DNA of 64,000 nucleotides, from assembly GCA_022605955.1 (NCBI GenBank), contig JAKCOZ010000002.1:70846783-70910782 (forward strand). Direction: 5' to 3'. A program made the translations under genes and the position numbers. Of this stretch, positions 14,701 to 29,700 are shown piece after piece. The first letter of the stretch is position 1, and every line of letters begins with the position of its first letter. Below the pieces are notes generated by a model. The model saw nothing but the letters and a program-made list of their open reading frames with translations. It was not told where the DNA came from and made no database searches. The stretch is from Rallus limicola (Eukaryota > Chordata > Aves > Gruiformes > Rallidae).

Positions 14701-17700
14701 TAGAATTCTAAAGGTGTTTTTTTATAATGACAAAGGATTCTTAGCATAAAACTAGATCTTAAAATATTTTAAGGAACATTTTCATAGTAGGGCAATTACT
14801 CTATTTCATTGTGTGATTAATTGCTCGACATTCTAGTACAGTGCCCTAGGTTAAAAAAAAACCAAACAACTCTTTAGAATTTCTTCTGAAGTGAGTTTTA
14901 TTTTTGAAATGAATACTTACAATTGGGCATCTGAATGTCATGTTAGAGTGGAATATCAAAAGCCACCAGGTAACACGAGGAGGGCAATAACATTCTAAAA
15001 TTGCTTTGCTCAAGCAAATTTTCAAGTTAAGATGCTCATGGGATTGCTTTAACTTCTGCTGAAACAGATGGAACTCTCTACTGCTTTTGAAAGAAAACTC
15101 ATCACATCAGACCACCTTTCCCTTCTGGCTTTAGCACAAAATCAGCACAATTGCAGATAAACACAGCTAAACAATGATGCGTTCCCTGGCATCTTTGTGT
15201 ATCTGTTGAAAATCACCTATTGCAAAATTGCAGCAATGTTTTGTCTGGGTCTTGTTTTACTAACAATGCAGTTCACTTTTCATGTTACAAGGTGGACTCT
15301 GGCACCAATTGATAATGTCTCTCAGAGTTACTGTTGGCATGTGATACTGTTTGTACACTACTTCAGAACAACAAGCTTAATATTTAGGTGGGTATGCATG
15401 ATATTTCAGTGCTTGACGGCTATGTTTTCATGAGAGGATATAGTTAAAGGGAAGGATATTTGGATATAAATATGTCCAGGCCACTCTAGTGGCTCCATAA
15501 AAGATTTTAAGATGAGACTCTGTTGTTTGCATATAACAATTTAAGAAGGCAGAGAAGAATGAAAATTTGAACTTAGTATGCATGTGGAAAAAAGGTTAAA
15601 ATAGAAAAAGGAAAATAATTTTTTAAAAGTGACTGGATTTATGGGAGTTTGAGCACAGGGAACAATTTGGTTCTGCTGTAGCCTCTTCAGCAGCTGGAAA
15701 CTGGAGTACTGCTTGAGAAATGAATGTTCATTGCTGGCTGCAGTTCTAGGGGCAGAAATAAAGGAGCAGGAGTTTGACAACTGTATGCCAAAATAGTCTT
15801 TTCTGAAGGCCAGTGAAGTAACACACAGGTAAAAAAGGATCTTAGCCAAGGAAGACTTGCTGACAAGTTTGTTATCATTTAAACTAGATGAGAATTTCTT
15901 CGGATTAGGCATTCAGGATTTTACACTGCTTATCTTGATTTTATGTAACTAAATTCTGAGTATCAGTCGCCAGTGTAGAACAATTAATGCTTCATGTTGT
16001 AACAGGGTTTCTGAGGAATGTGTAATTACTCTTTGTGCCAAAAATGTCTTGCATTATGAAAACAAATACAGTTTGCAAATGTTACCTATTAATCAAATTC
16101 AATAAAAATCAGTAAGTTGATGAAATATTGCATCTAGTATTAGTAAGAGAAATGATAGCATCTCAGAATTAGAAGTAATTTCTAAGTTTTTTTGCCACAG
16201 AATATTTTACACAAAAGGGGTTGTGTGCATTCTAATTACTCTCTTAAACAAGAAGGTCTCAGATGTCAGAAGTGTTTTTTTTCAAACTGTTGGTAAAATG
16301 CTATGTTTTTCCTGGCTGTGGTTTCCTGGGAGGTTACCCTAGATCATAGAATTTGAACTAGAAACCTGTTTTCTGAGTTTCACCCTTGAGACAATGACTC
16401 TATCCTTGCCATCTTTTTCTCCTGGGGCAAGTAAGGAATGTTTTGTGGCCAGATCTTGCCTCTGCACAGACAGGCACTTTGAACTGAAGTTGTTGCCGTT
16501 GCTTTTAGAGCACATGAGCCAGTGAGAGAGTAGGACAGTTTTATTCCAAAATTGTGACCCAGCCATTGTAATTATGATGGCTGGGCCACCCAGAAAATTG
16601 CTATCCTTTGGTGTGTTGGGCACTGAGAAGCCATTCAAGCAGCACTGTAGTTTGCGCTCATGCACACATACAAAGCCATACGCACGTAGTGTGTGGAAGG
16701 TTGGTTATCCCTTTGGTGATAACTAGTCTAGTTATTTGCAGTGTCTGGACGTTTGGGGGCCTGGTTTTGTACATTTGGGGTGGGTTTTTTTTTAAAGCAA
16801 ATAGAATTGACTTTATTAGGGTGTAGTGTTTTATGGGATTTGCCCCCAGCCCCTCCAGCTTATTCATAGCATGGCTGGAGATGAGGCCAATTCTTGTATA
16901 CATTTAGAAAAAGTGGTTGATTTAGGAACAAAGAAAGGAAGAACTATCTTTTTTTCAGTTAAGTTAGTGGGTGATTTAAAAAAAAAAAGATGGGACATGC
17001 AGTTAACATATATGAAATAATTCGATAACTATGTGCTTGATGTTAGAGGATGTCTGAGGGAATTCATAATTACTTGTGTGACAGCCTTCTTGGTCACAAT
17101 TTGAGCCTGCCACTCAGTACTATTGGATGTGGTAAAAGAAGGAAGTCACTGGAGTGAGGAGGTGGTGTAAAGTGTTTATCAAGGTGTTCTGTGCTCATGC
17201 AAGATAGTCAAAAAGTTATAACTTCATGGGGCTTTCTCTTGCCACAACAGAGTAAAATTGGAAAGCTTAATTTCACCCAGTCTTCATATGGGGGAAAAGA
17301 TGGGCTGACAGAACCACTTTCCAGTTGCTATGTGATCCAAATTATCCTGAAAACACATTTGCAAGTAATGTATTTTAACTAGTGCATCAGTTGGTACTGC
17401 AGGAATTTTAGTGCAAACTGTTCCTTTGTGCTGTTTGGTAGCCAGTGGAGTAGCTTTGTGGGTGCAATAATGGAATTCAATGGTCAAATGACTTCAGACT
17501 TTTATGAGTAGAACAGCCTTCAGGAGAAACTGTGGGACTGCTAAGCTGCAAGCTTTTCCAATACCCTCCAAGCTGCAAGTAAAGATCATTCTGCTGGCTG
17601 GGAATACAAATACACATGACCACATACACAAGTTGAATTTGAGATGTTTGTGTTTTTTCCATATGTCATTTATTACTTTCATAAGTCATTTATATATTTA

Positions 17701-20700
17701 TTAGGAACCTATGCTTGTGCTGTCTTACGTGGGTTTTTTTATGTTCTGCTGAAATGACTTTGCTGCTATTGCTAAGCTTGTTCTGGATTTATACCAAGAG
17801 ATCTGATTTCTTCAGGCAGACTTGACGACGTTTCAAGCTTTATGCATTAAATCAGATCTGGGAAGCAGAAGCCTTTATCATGGTTATACAAGTGTCATGC
17901 ATAGCTGTGATCTGACTAGGTTACACAAGAATACTTTCTTAAGGCAAGTTCACAAAGGGTTTTTTCCTTGTGTCTTCAGGAGATGCTGAACAGACTCTTG
18001 CTATCTGCAGTGCTGCATTGTGTGACAAAATGAAGCACCTCAGCATGTGCCAGTGTGAGCTCTCTGGAAAGCTGCAGCACGTGGTTGGGCTAATATAGGG
18101 TCACTTGCCATAGCTCTTGCTCAGCCACTTGGAAATCTGTGCTCAAAATCTCAGTGTGTGACTGACATAGTAGGTGGTGGGTTTTGCTGTGTTTTGAAAT
18201 CCTGCTCATGTTTTACCTGTGAGACGTTACACACAGCCAAGCTGCTTATTGACTGACTTGAAAAATACCAAGAAACTCAAACTGTTTCGGAAACACACAG
18301 AGTTGAAGGTTATAATGTTCTTCAAGCTCAGCTCTTGGTGCATTAACTGTAGAGATGCTATTTAAAGCCAAGAATGAAAAAAGAACTCTCTGGCATTAGT
18401 TGCTTCAGTTATAAATCATGTTAGATGTAGGATTTATATGATCTTGACATGGACAGTGTATATTCAGAGTCTGTGTGTGGAGTGTCTACACTGAATGTCA
18501 AAGGGTAATGCTCTGTAACAGGGTTGCTATAGAGACTTTCTAGTGTCTTCTTATTTTGGGGATTTCACAACACAGTTCCATTTTCACAGAGAATGGAAGC
18601 AAAATGTAATGATTTAATCTTTAAAATCCAGTACAGATCCTGTCATGGATCCTACTTTAAATACTTCCCTGTTATTTCAGAGCAATATTTGGTTGCACAG
18701 GAGATTTGTCAAAATCTTTATGTAAGAATCTCTTACATTAATTTTTATTGCTTGTGACTTAGGATAAATAATGAAATATGAAATATAAACAGTATCTGAA
18801 TCTAATTATTGGATTTCTGTAAACAAGAGAAAGCAAACTTGGCTTTTTAAACCGTTGTAACTGGCAGTTAATACATATTTCATTTTGGACATTCCATTTT
18901 GAGAAAGTTGTGACACCTCAATTAGGTGACCTAGTTGGGGTTACTTTTGTAATCCCCTTAAGATAACATCTATTCCACATGCCATAGAAACAAGTAATAT
19001 TTGTGATAGGAACTCTTCCTTCCCTTCCTCTGCGATGCTTCTGTAAGCGAAGCTGTTACCAGTATCATCCATGATTTCTTTTAGTCTTAAGTTAGATATA
19101 TTTATCCTTTCTCTCCGAACCCTGTTCTTCCTTGGACCCATAGAAAAAAAGAGGGAAAGTCCAATTTTTCTATATAAATTATTTTAAACAAATTTCAATA
19201 AATGGATACAGAAAATTAATTGCATTGTTGTGTTTGGTTTTTTTAAAAACAAAAAGACCAGTTGGAGCCTATTAGTGTCTGGAGCTCGGGTTGAATGGGC
19301 CAAGAGGTGCTGGGCAACCTCAGCAGAGCAAGAATCCGTGATGCTGATACCACTTCTGCTCTCAAACCAGCCACCTGAGGCTGGGAATAGTGGAAAGAAA
19401 TTAGGTGAATCATTAGTTCTTTGCTTAATTTCCATTCTTTCACCATGAAATTAGGCTACTTTTTTGGACTGTTGAGCTCTTTCCTTTGTGGCTCCCTTGT
19501 GGAAGCGCTCAGGACTGCGCATTGAAAGCTATTCCAAAAAAATCTGTAGTCTTTATAGAAGGTATGTGAAAGGGCTCTCATTAATTTCTTTTCTAAAATC
19601 AGTGGTTTGGTCCCTTTTAGAGAATCACCAGGTTTTGTGAAAAGAAATACAGTTTTCATCAGGGAAAGGGTTGGGATTTAAATTTGATCCTGAAGTCATT
19701 AGTCTTATCTTCCTATTAGCACAGAAAAATAAAAAAACCCAGGGTTGTATTGATCAATATTCTCTACTAGTTTGTTAGGGGCTTATTTTTTATTTTGCCT
19801 GTTTTTGAAGAGGACATAATAGATGGAACTGATCTGATGTAAGCTTGTAAGAGGCTTTTGCTTATGTCTTACACAAGAGACTGTCATGGAAACTTAGTAA
19901 CCATGGGGTGAGAGATAAAGCCCTGGTGCTGATTAAAGTCAGCTTGAAAAAAAAGAGGTAAATAAAACCAGCAACCTTCATATCATTTTTTCAGGCATCT
20001 TCCAGCATGCTGTTAATGAAACACCTCAGAAGTGAAGTAGAAATGGAGTTGTTAGAAGTTTTTCAGACAAAACTGGTTGGTTGTTTTTTTTATGGTAAAA
20101 CTGCATGTTTATTAAAAGTGGAAAGATCTCCCTAACCCAAACACTTTTAGCCTTTCCAATTGAAAGATTTTTAAAGAAAACAAAATCAAAACCCCCTCAT
20201 TAATACTCCTGCAATAATAAAAAATAAATCCAAGTAAACTGAAAAAAGAGATAATTTGGCTGGTGGGAAAAAAAGCTAAGTTGAAGGATAACAGGCCTAT
20301 ATTATTGGACTGGGATATAAATTTATGGTTCAGGCAATCAAGAAAGTGATAACTAGAACAAGGTAAACTTAAAAGACTATAAAGGAAACACACTCAGAAC
20401 AACTAAATAAGTAATATCTTTGTAAATAAAGATATAACTGTTAGTAATAAATAATTCAGAGCCCTATTATTTGGTAAGGAGATTTTTATGTTTTAAGTAC
20501 TCCTTAAAAATTGCAGTTACATTTACGTAGGCCTGGATAGTTACTATGAAATGTGCTTAATTACTGACTGAAGTTGCCATTAGAAGAAAATATATGTGGT
20601 CAGTAGTATGTTACCACATGTTTGGCTCAAATATGGACTGATACCAGAAATGGAATACTTTTTTATGTTTTTGTAATATTTGCTTCACTTTGAGATATTG

Positions 20701-23700
20701 TGAATTCTATCACCCTTATGGAAAAGCAGTATAAGATGTTATCCAGTAGCTTACATCTCAAAAAATGCTCCATGTCTTAGCTTTTTGTTTTCTGGTAGAT
20801 CTTCCTCTTTGATCTTACTGAGAAACTGTTACTTCATGCCTCTGATGAAGTGTGCTCACACCATGACTGGTCTGTGATGCCTTCCTCATGCTTCTTCCCC
20901 AGCTGTAGTGTGGTCCCACATCTGGTGCTTCTTTCCCAGGTCTCCAGGGAGATGAGATGGCTTCATTTCAATCTTGGCAAGAATTGGCATAGCACTTTAT
21001 TTTCAATTACAGATAAAGTATTAGTTTTAACCTGTTTTTCTTGATGCTTCTTTGTGCACGTGACAAACTTTTCTATCTAAATTTCCAATTCATATTTTCC
21101 CTGTATTCAAAGTGTGGATTTGGGCCAAAAAAATCCATAGGTTATTCTTTTTCTAGAAATTATGGCTTTAAATAGTTACATTCTTTCCCCAAGGCTTTTT
21201 CAAAACTGATTTTAGACTTAGGGACAGCATTATGTGCCAGTACTACTATAATTTTCTTTAGACCCCTGGGAATATTTGGAATTCAACATATGATAGCTAG
21301 TAGCTTCTTGGGACATGCTTAATATTAGGTTAAATGACTCACTCTTAGGTCAAAATAAGTAGTAGAAATTTGTGCCAATGTAGCTGCTCTTGTTACATAT
21401 GAAATGCAGGTTAGCAGATCTATTCTTGATGTCTGTATTAGCCTTACGGGATATGACTATTTTTCATAAGGTGCATTGCATTTCTCTTAGAGAAGGTCGG
21501 GATTTGAGGTATTTTTATTTCTAGCTACAAAGTGCAGGAGAATTAAAAAGGAAAACTTAAGAGAATTTGAGATAATTTTAATCTGTACAACAGTGTAGGC
21601 ACTGTTTCAGCAATCTGCTTAAACCATGAGAAGCAATCTAACTAATTTCATTTTAATAAATAGGAAACCCTTTTAGAAGTGCCTAATATATTCTCTTCAG
21701 AAATGATCCTGTTGTAGCATTATAGTGGTAGCCTATGTTACTGTTGAGCCTTATAAAGGTTCTTTTTCTCTTACATCTTTATGATCAGTTTATGTAGATT
21801 ATTGCATAGATTGCAATAATTTAATTAACTTATTCTCAGAACTGTTGAATGCTAATTACTTTATTTATCTTGACATAGAAAAGATTCTTGCTGGCATTTG
21901 CTGAATAGCTGTATGAATACCAGTACATCTTCTCAAATCCCATTAGAGCTGCACGGTCTGTACGAACCCTGCCGTGGTTTGTTGTGGGTTTTTTCCTATG
22001 CATGTCAGAAGTTGTGTTTGTTACATAACTACCCATAACTAAAACTCATGTTTGTTACAGCTGGCTGGGAAATCCTGACTTCCAAGGCAAAGCAGCACGC
22101 ACTGTGCAGAGCACCAACAAGGGATGGCAATGGTTCACTAAGGCCCCAGTCCTGCAAGCACTTTTGTTCATGTTTAACCTCAGTTGGTATGGGTAGTTAT
22201 ATGAGCAAGCACATGGATATGTTTTTACAACCCTCTAACCTCTAGTTACGTAAAACTCCAGAGCTTTCTGGCCTGTAGCTGTGAGGTTGTTATCTGCAAG
22301 ACAAGTCAGAGACAACAGCAGAGCAGCTTTTAATCACTCTGTCATTTGGGCTTATGTAGTATTTTGTTTCAGTCTGTGACAAAATTTCATCAATTCATGG
22401 AGAAATTTTTTTAAATTGAAAATTTCCTGAGCATGGATTTCTGCATAAGTATGCAAAAATATGTTCATACTCTTTTGATGCTGTAAGAGAAAGTCTTTAA
22501 GGAGCCTTCCATAGGAAAATAAAATAAGTAAAATAGTTTTGTCTTTCAGGGCATTCCTTCTGATGTCATCATCTTTTCATAGCAGGAAGAGAATTTCTGA
22601 TCAGCTTCTTTATGGAAAGAATCTGCTGAGAAAGTCCTTGGGGTATGCAGTCAGAGAACTGTTGGATGAGGCACTTCAAGATAATCCAAGTGTTATATAA
22701 TTGCTAAGGACCAGAAAAGAAGTCTCTAAAGCCTGAATTTAAGCTGTAAAGTAATCTTGTTGGTCAAAACACAGTTGGATTTGTAACTGGAAACAAACTG
22801 AGGGCCAAAGCAGATTACAGAGTGTTGGACATTCCACGGCACTTTTTTGGAGAGAAGCAAGAATTTCCTCCAAGAGAAAGGCTGGGTATGCTACTGCAGG
22901 TAGCTGCCTCCAGACAGCACTTGGGATGATTAGTCTTGACCAGAGTGCCTCAGATCTGGCATACTTCAGTGGTACCACACCAGACCCTGTACCTTGATCA
23001 AAACCTCTCTGATGCTGCTGTACCCCACACCATTTGGCCAAGTCTACAAAAATACCACTCTGCTGGGTGGCAATGTGGTTGTCTTACAGTTTTGAGTGTA
23101 CATGGCTGAAAACACACAGGGACCTCTGAACCAAACACTATGTAGTGGGGACATGCTGATCTACCACATAGTGCTCTAAATCTAGGCAGGATAGATGCCA
23201 AGTATTTTATTTTACCAGCCAGTGTACTTCCTAACTCTTGGGCATGAACCATGGAGTTTTCTAGGTTTGAATGCCTGTAGTGTAGCTGATGTGTGCTCCT
23301 CTTCCTGGGAATAAGTTTTATAAAGTCAAATGAACCACAGCAGTGCAGCTCCTATCTGTAGTGATCTATAAATTTACTGTTGTTACCGGGGATGAATCAT
23401 TTTCACAGCCAGGGGATATCTCCCAGGGAACTAGAGAGTGCACTTGTGAGTGACTTTCTGGCTCTATGGATGTCAGTAGCTTTTACTCTTAATTAAAGAA
23501 TGAGGATGAAATTTCGAACTGATTTATACAGCCCCTGAAGGATCTGAACTTCTAGTGTCTGTAAAAACTCTGTATCATAAAAAGATCAAGAATAAAAATG
23601 GAGAGGCAGAAACAAAAGATGGATTTGGGTAATAATTTAATTACCCAAATACTTAATATAAAGATTAAATGTAATATAAATATTAAATGCTTAATAAATA

Positions 23701-26700
23701 TGATTTACTGTAATCTTGTTCCTGACATTTTCCATAAAAGGAAGATTGACTTCTGAAGATGCAATCCCAGTGGAGCTGGTGCCTCAGAGTTATAAATGGT
23801 ACCAGAGAAAGTTTTGGAGATGCTGCTGATACATGGATGAATAAATAACTGCTACTAAAATAAATTTTGTAGTTTTTAGTGAAATGTACTGGAAATGGAT
23901 TTTTGCAAAGTCTGGAAATGTTATGGTACATTCAGTGGATTGTTTTCTGCTGTGTATTAAAGTAGTTAAATATGGTGATTGAGATGTGTGTTACAGCACT
24001 TACAAAGTTAAAATGAGAGAAATAGTTTGTGTTTTTACAGTTTTATTCTGTTTGAGAAGCAAATCCATGTAAGGTGGAGTGATGGTGCTCTACTGTGAAA
24101 CTGTAGGAGCAGTGGGTTTTTTTCATCTGAAGTGTACAGAGAATAAATTGCAAGTGATGGAGATTACAGTGGGTAGTGAAAAAAGATCCAGGAAAAAAAG
24201 GTGACACTGTGGAAGTATTTATGGTGAGAGAGTGTGAACAACACTTGTCTTATTGTGGATGTGTATTGTTGGGAGGGGGGTTAATCTATTCTGTCATTAC
24301 CTCCTACTTTTTCCTAATTTGTTTCCTAATTTGAAGTCCTTCTTTGGAATCAAATCTTGACCCCAGTGATACATTTTGGAATTTTGCTGTTGGTTTCAGT
24401 CTGACCAGGTTTGTGTATTGAATACCAGGAATTGTTTGTCTTTCTTTGTGAATATGACAACATGTCCTGGGCGGGTCTGTGCTAATTCTACACAGTGCAA
24501 AGGGTTTTGAAATGCATGTACATACAAATGGGAAGAATACATGTATATAAAAAGTCCATAAAATATTTTATAGATGCTATAGGAAAAACTATGATTATAG
24601 GGAATTAATATGTTTACAGGGATGCGGTTTTAAAAATAAACTAATTTCTTAAGCTTGTTGTACCTTCTTGAAAATAAAAATTTTCAATTCTCTTGTTTAA
24701 ATGTGGGCCCATGTCCCCATTGCAAATACATCTCTATGGCCTGTGAAAGGGATATTTTCCATGACTAAGAGGTAATTCACTTAATTTACGCATTAACAAC
24801 AGTTCCTACTGGATCTAGTGGTTAATGATTCAGAACTGGCTTTGAGGATCTTAACTAAAAGCCACACAAGTAATTCTCAAGTCATTCCTGGACTTCTTAG
24901 AGAGTGATGGTTTTGGGGAAAAAAGCCTACACATCATGGTTGAGAGTGATGATCCTTAAAAGTAACTTCTCTGTATTTCCACACAAGAAAGCTAACCTGT
25001 TTACAAGCTTGAAGCTAGCTTAACTAACTTCTTTCTGTCATCTGGCTGGGTATTAACTGTGAAAGAGATAAAGTTCATATTTAACAAGGAAGAGGTCAGC
25101 AAGTGGGGAAGAATGAGTGTTATCATTAGAACTTCAATGAACAAGACCTTTTCACACCTTTTTGCACTTTATTGGACAACATAAGAAATGGCATCTGGAC
25201 TTCTGATCTTGAAATATGGCCCATCCCTGTGGAGCACACTCTTCTTGGAGGCATTTCTCCTTGCATCTAGGAGAGCTGAGGAAAGAATGTCTTTGTGTCT
25301 GGTTTGTGGCTGTAGGAAGCAGACCTTTGTGTGAGGGAAGGAAGAAGAACCTTCTATGCTCCTGCAGCATTGCAGACTTAACACTTGGGGAAGACAAAAA
25401 GTTGCAGGGGTCTATCACACTACATGGGTTTTTATCTGTATTTTCTTAGGAAAGACTTTTTTAATGATGTGAGGAATAGAGCTTTTCTCTGGAAGGCTCC
25501 TGCTTTCAGTCCTCTGTGAACACAGAGATTGTAATGCAAGTGCTTCAAAGGAAACAATCTGCTGTGAATAATGATGACTGGAGGTGCTGCTACATGTTTT
25601 GGGTGGGGTTGTCTGCCATTGCAAGTAACAAAAATACAACTGTGTTTTTAAGAAACTGAGGGATATTGGTTGTGTCACAGGAATATTTGGACTGTTCTAA
25701 TTCCAGTCATGAGCATTTTTACGTTTCAGGCCATGTAAAAGAGAAGATGATAGATGGTACATCTACCCCAGCTCAACAGAATGGGCTCTAAGCAGACTCT
25801 AAATATACTGTTTTCCATGTTGTTTCTAGCCACAGCAATACTTTTCAAATTACTTATATTCTTCTAAAATGCATTCAGCAAAAGCATATTTCGTGCTACG
25901 CTGTTGCATTCAGGCCTCAAAGCATTGTGAAGTACCCTTCAGTATGCTTCAAAGTCAGTTTGTTTTTTACAAGGGCAGTGGGAAGACTTGGCTTTTGCAG
26001 TGGGAGACAAAGTTTAACATCCATGTTTTTGCTTTTCCTTCAGGATGTGTAAAAGGGGTCCCCGGGGGGTTGCAGTGGGTACCCTCACTACACAGCGTGT
26101 TTTGTATGCAAGCACATAGGTGGGTTTAAATGTAGAAACCATTCCAGTTGGATTTTGTGTTGTGAAGACAGTGGGTCTCATTTATCTGAACAGCAGCAAG
26201 ATTCTCTCCCTCCCTGCCTCCCTCCCTGCCTTAGCTGGACAAATAGCTGGCCAGCTCGCAGCCCTCCCTCCAATCACCCATGCGGCTGAGCCTCCACCCC
26301 TTGCACCAAGGCTCTCGCAGCATGGACTGGCTTTTAAAGCAAATAATAAAATCACTTTCAGTCATTACTCTTCCGTGTCAGACAGCAGAAGTTCAGGACT
26401 GTATAAGAGGAACAGAAATTTGCCCAGCAGAAGTTGCTCTGAGTCAGGTTTGTCATGAAATTTACAGCTTAAAAGAAACCTGAAAGCAATGTAGCTTACG
26501 ATAGCAAACTTTGTGTTTAACATATGTGCTTTTTGAGTAGCAAGAGCTGTGGTATATGGCATTGCATTTAGTTTACTGTGTCTCTGACAAAGTGCAAATT
26601 ACCGTGTTAATATATAAAAGCTGTAATTTGTTTTACTACCCAGTCTGACTGGATGGTGTTTCTGCTTTTGGATGAGAAATCTTTCCTTTTCCATTTTATA

Positions 26701-29700
26701 TATGTATGATTTCTATTGCAGGTGCTACTTTCCATTTAGGGCTTTAGGTATTATTTAAATACGGTAAATATTCCAGGGCATTAGGAGTTTTCTGAAACTC
26801 TTGGCCACAACATCAACTTTTGGGACACTTGCAATAAAATCCTCTAAGCAAATCTGGATCATAGACTGTACACATGTGCACAGATCATAGACCATACCTA
26901 GATTATCTCTCAGTTATTTTATTTTCCGATGTTATTGCACTAGATCTAATCAGTGAATACTGCAGATTTGAATAAGGGTAAATGTACTGAGGAGCAAACA
27001 AAAATTATCTCATGAATCTACAGATGGAAAATACGAAATGTAACCTTTTAGAATTTTTCAGGAAAATGAAGCTAAAGGAATACTCTAAATTAATCTGTAT
27101 GTAATCAGTATATTTGTTTTCCTATTTTTAGTATGTTACAAATATATTGAGTAGTTTCTTTTCAGTTGATATGGTGTTAAAAACATTAAACTACGGCACC
27201 TAAAATGTATAGTATATTGTGATATATGATATTAGTTCAACAAAACAGTATAGAAGTATAATGTCTTTGAGTTACTTTTGCTTCAGGAATCTTTAAACAT
27301 ATATCTCAATAACAGTATTAAAACTCAGTGAGTTTTTATATTGCTTTATAACAGTTTCTTTCTGTATGAGATTTTTACCTTTATTTAGAGCTTTAAAAGA
27401 ACAAAGTACTAGGAAAAATTGAGTGGCATCTGCAGGGAGAATTTTGGGTTTCCCCACCTGTAGCTTGGCTTTGATATGCACTAACAACCCACTTATTACA
27501 TGTAATTAAATTAAAACGTTATTTTAATGGAAGAGTGTGGTGAAACATGATATAAGTTACTCTTTTGCTCCAATATCCACCAATGCTTGCATTTTGTTTA
27601 CAGGTAGGAGGCTGTTAGGTTATTCTTATGTGGAAAATACTTTGAAGCAATGTGGATTTTACATGACGCTGAAACAGTCAAAGCAATTTTGCAGATGAAT
27701 ACAGCCTTTGCAGATGGAGACTTTGTCCCTTGCATTATGTTTGTAGTTTTTTGACACCTGCTAGAAGAGGGCTAACAATCTCCCATCTGAATGGAAGAGT
27801 TGGTATGAATTATAAGGCTGAATTCATCATCTTGGATTAGTGTTTAGATGTGTGGTGATCAAGCAGTAAAATTTCTTGGTTTAAAACTGGCCAGAAAAGA
27901 CTGAATTTAAGAAAGGCCTATCTGCAGCTACTCTAGAGGGGGAAAAAACAATGCAAGAAGGACAAACAAAAGGGATTGGAGAACCATCTGCGCTTATTCG
28001 GGTACTCTGACAAACACTGTGAATGTCCATTAGGGAACCTGTTTCTTTGTTGCATGTTGCTGAAGGGTAGAACTGTAAACTGCAACGTGGACAGCATAGC
28101 AAGTCTTTCCAGGGATGGAGGAAGCTTGGCTATGGGCTGTACATTGGTCCCCAAGTCTAAGGCTGTTGAACTGGGGCCTCCCTTTTTTCAGAGGCCTGTT
28201 GGAGGCGTTTTCTGTTATAGAGTAATCCCTAGCTAAAGAAAAACTTAGCTCCAAAAGAGACTTCAGCAGTGCAGCGACCCAGCGCAGGCAGAGCCGGAAA
28301 GCTGCCACCTCAGTTGCACGCAGCAAAAGGAAACGTGCCAAGGTCAGTGACAAATGGACTTCACAGGTGTTTGCTTGTGACAAATGCCTCTGTAAAATGG
28401 ACTTCACCGAAGTGGAACCTAGCAGAGGTTTGAATGCATGAGAGGAGAAGCAGGTTGGGTCTGCCACTTGCCTAGATTATAAATAACTGCATGCTCTTGG
28501 TGGCATTTTCCTTTTTGGCTTCTTATCACTAGTTTCCTAAGCTTAAACTCTGTATAGACTCAGGGTCCGATCTTTACTCTGTTTAAACTGCATGAACAAC
28601 TCAGCCCACCCTGACTGATGGCACTTTTAAGCTAGATGCCTAACACTGTTGTTCAAAGGCAGGCGGGTATCCCAAGTTTGCTCCCTAAGAAACATAGGAC
28701 AGGTGGCTATGAGGTGCCTCGGAAGCACGGTGAGCTCCGTCAGCAGCAGAGCATTGAAAGAGCTCGCTTCCTTCTTGCTTGATTACTCCATTTCCTAAGT
28801 GTGCCTCCCCAGGAAGGCTTGGAGAGCAGCTGGTTCTCATCAGATGTGCAGGATGCTCAGGAGGATCTCTGGCCAGTGCTGGTGGAGCACACGGCTGCAG
28901 AGGTGAAGGGGAAACAGAGGCCATGATGGTCTGCTAGGACAAGGCACGCTTAGACTGCAGCTGGGAAAGGACGAGGTACTAAGGAGCAACTAGAAAAGTA
29001 CTGAGACCTGTCAGTCAGAAAGTAAGAGAGGGCATTTTTTATTTGTTTTCTGTGTTCAAGTTTCTTGCTGAAGATCAGCAGAAAAGGAAATGGTGAGATT
29101 TGCTCATTTGTGCCAGGGAAAGAGTAAGAGTCTCTTTAAATGTGTGTTTGCATTCAGTCTAAACTTATCCATGACAATGCTGCCACCAGCTGTTACCTTC
29201 GTTGCTTCTGTGGGTTAGTATTTGAGCTGGGGCAGTGGTCAGCCACAGTGTTATGATAAGGTGTGCTTTTGAGTCTGTGCATGTCAGCACAGTCAGAGCC
29301 CAGGCTGTTCTCTTGCAGGGGGTGTGTTAAAGGATCTGTCTTACTAGAGACACCTCAGGAAGAGGTTACACTTGTCAGTGATTTCTGAAGACACTTTGTT
29401 ACCAGTTACCTATGCCACTCGGCCAAGCATCCATGACTTCATCAGCTCTTCCTGCTGCATCTTCCTATCAAGTATGAAGCAATCAGTACCAGACTCTTGG
29501 GATATCATAGCCAAATCTGAAGGGGGGGCCACATCTGAAGTACAACACTGCACTTAGTACCCAGCAACAGAAATTGTGAAGCAGTGTTCAGTCATTGTTT
29601 ATTACATGTATATGCACTGTAAAGTATAGGAAACTGTAAGAAGTTCTGGGTTGCAGTGGCCATCATAAAAGGATATGTGCAGCAAGGCCACCGTGGGGTG

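Noticed and set aside
28030..28467. A 145-codon minus-strand open frame in a slightly GC-richer patch
   Set aside because: No recognisable product or promoter, and length compatible with chance in this composition.
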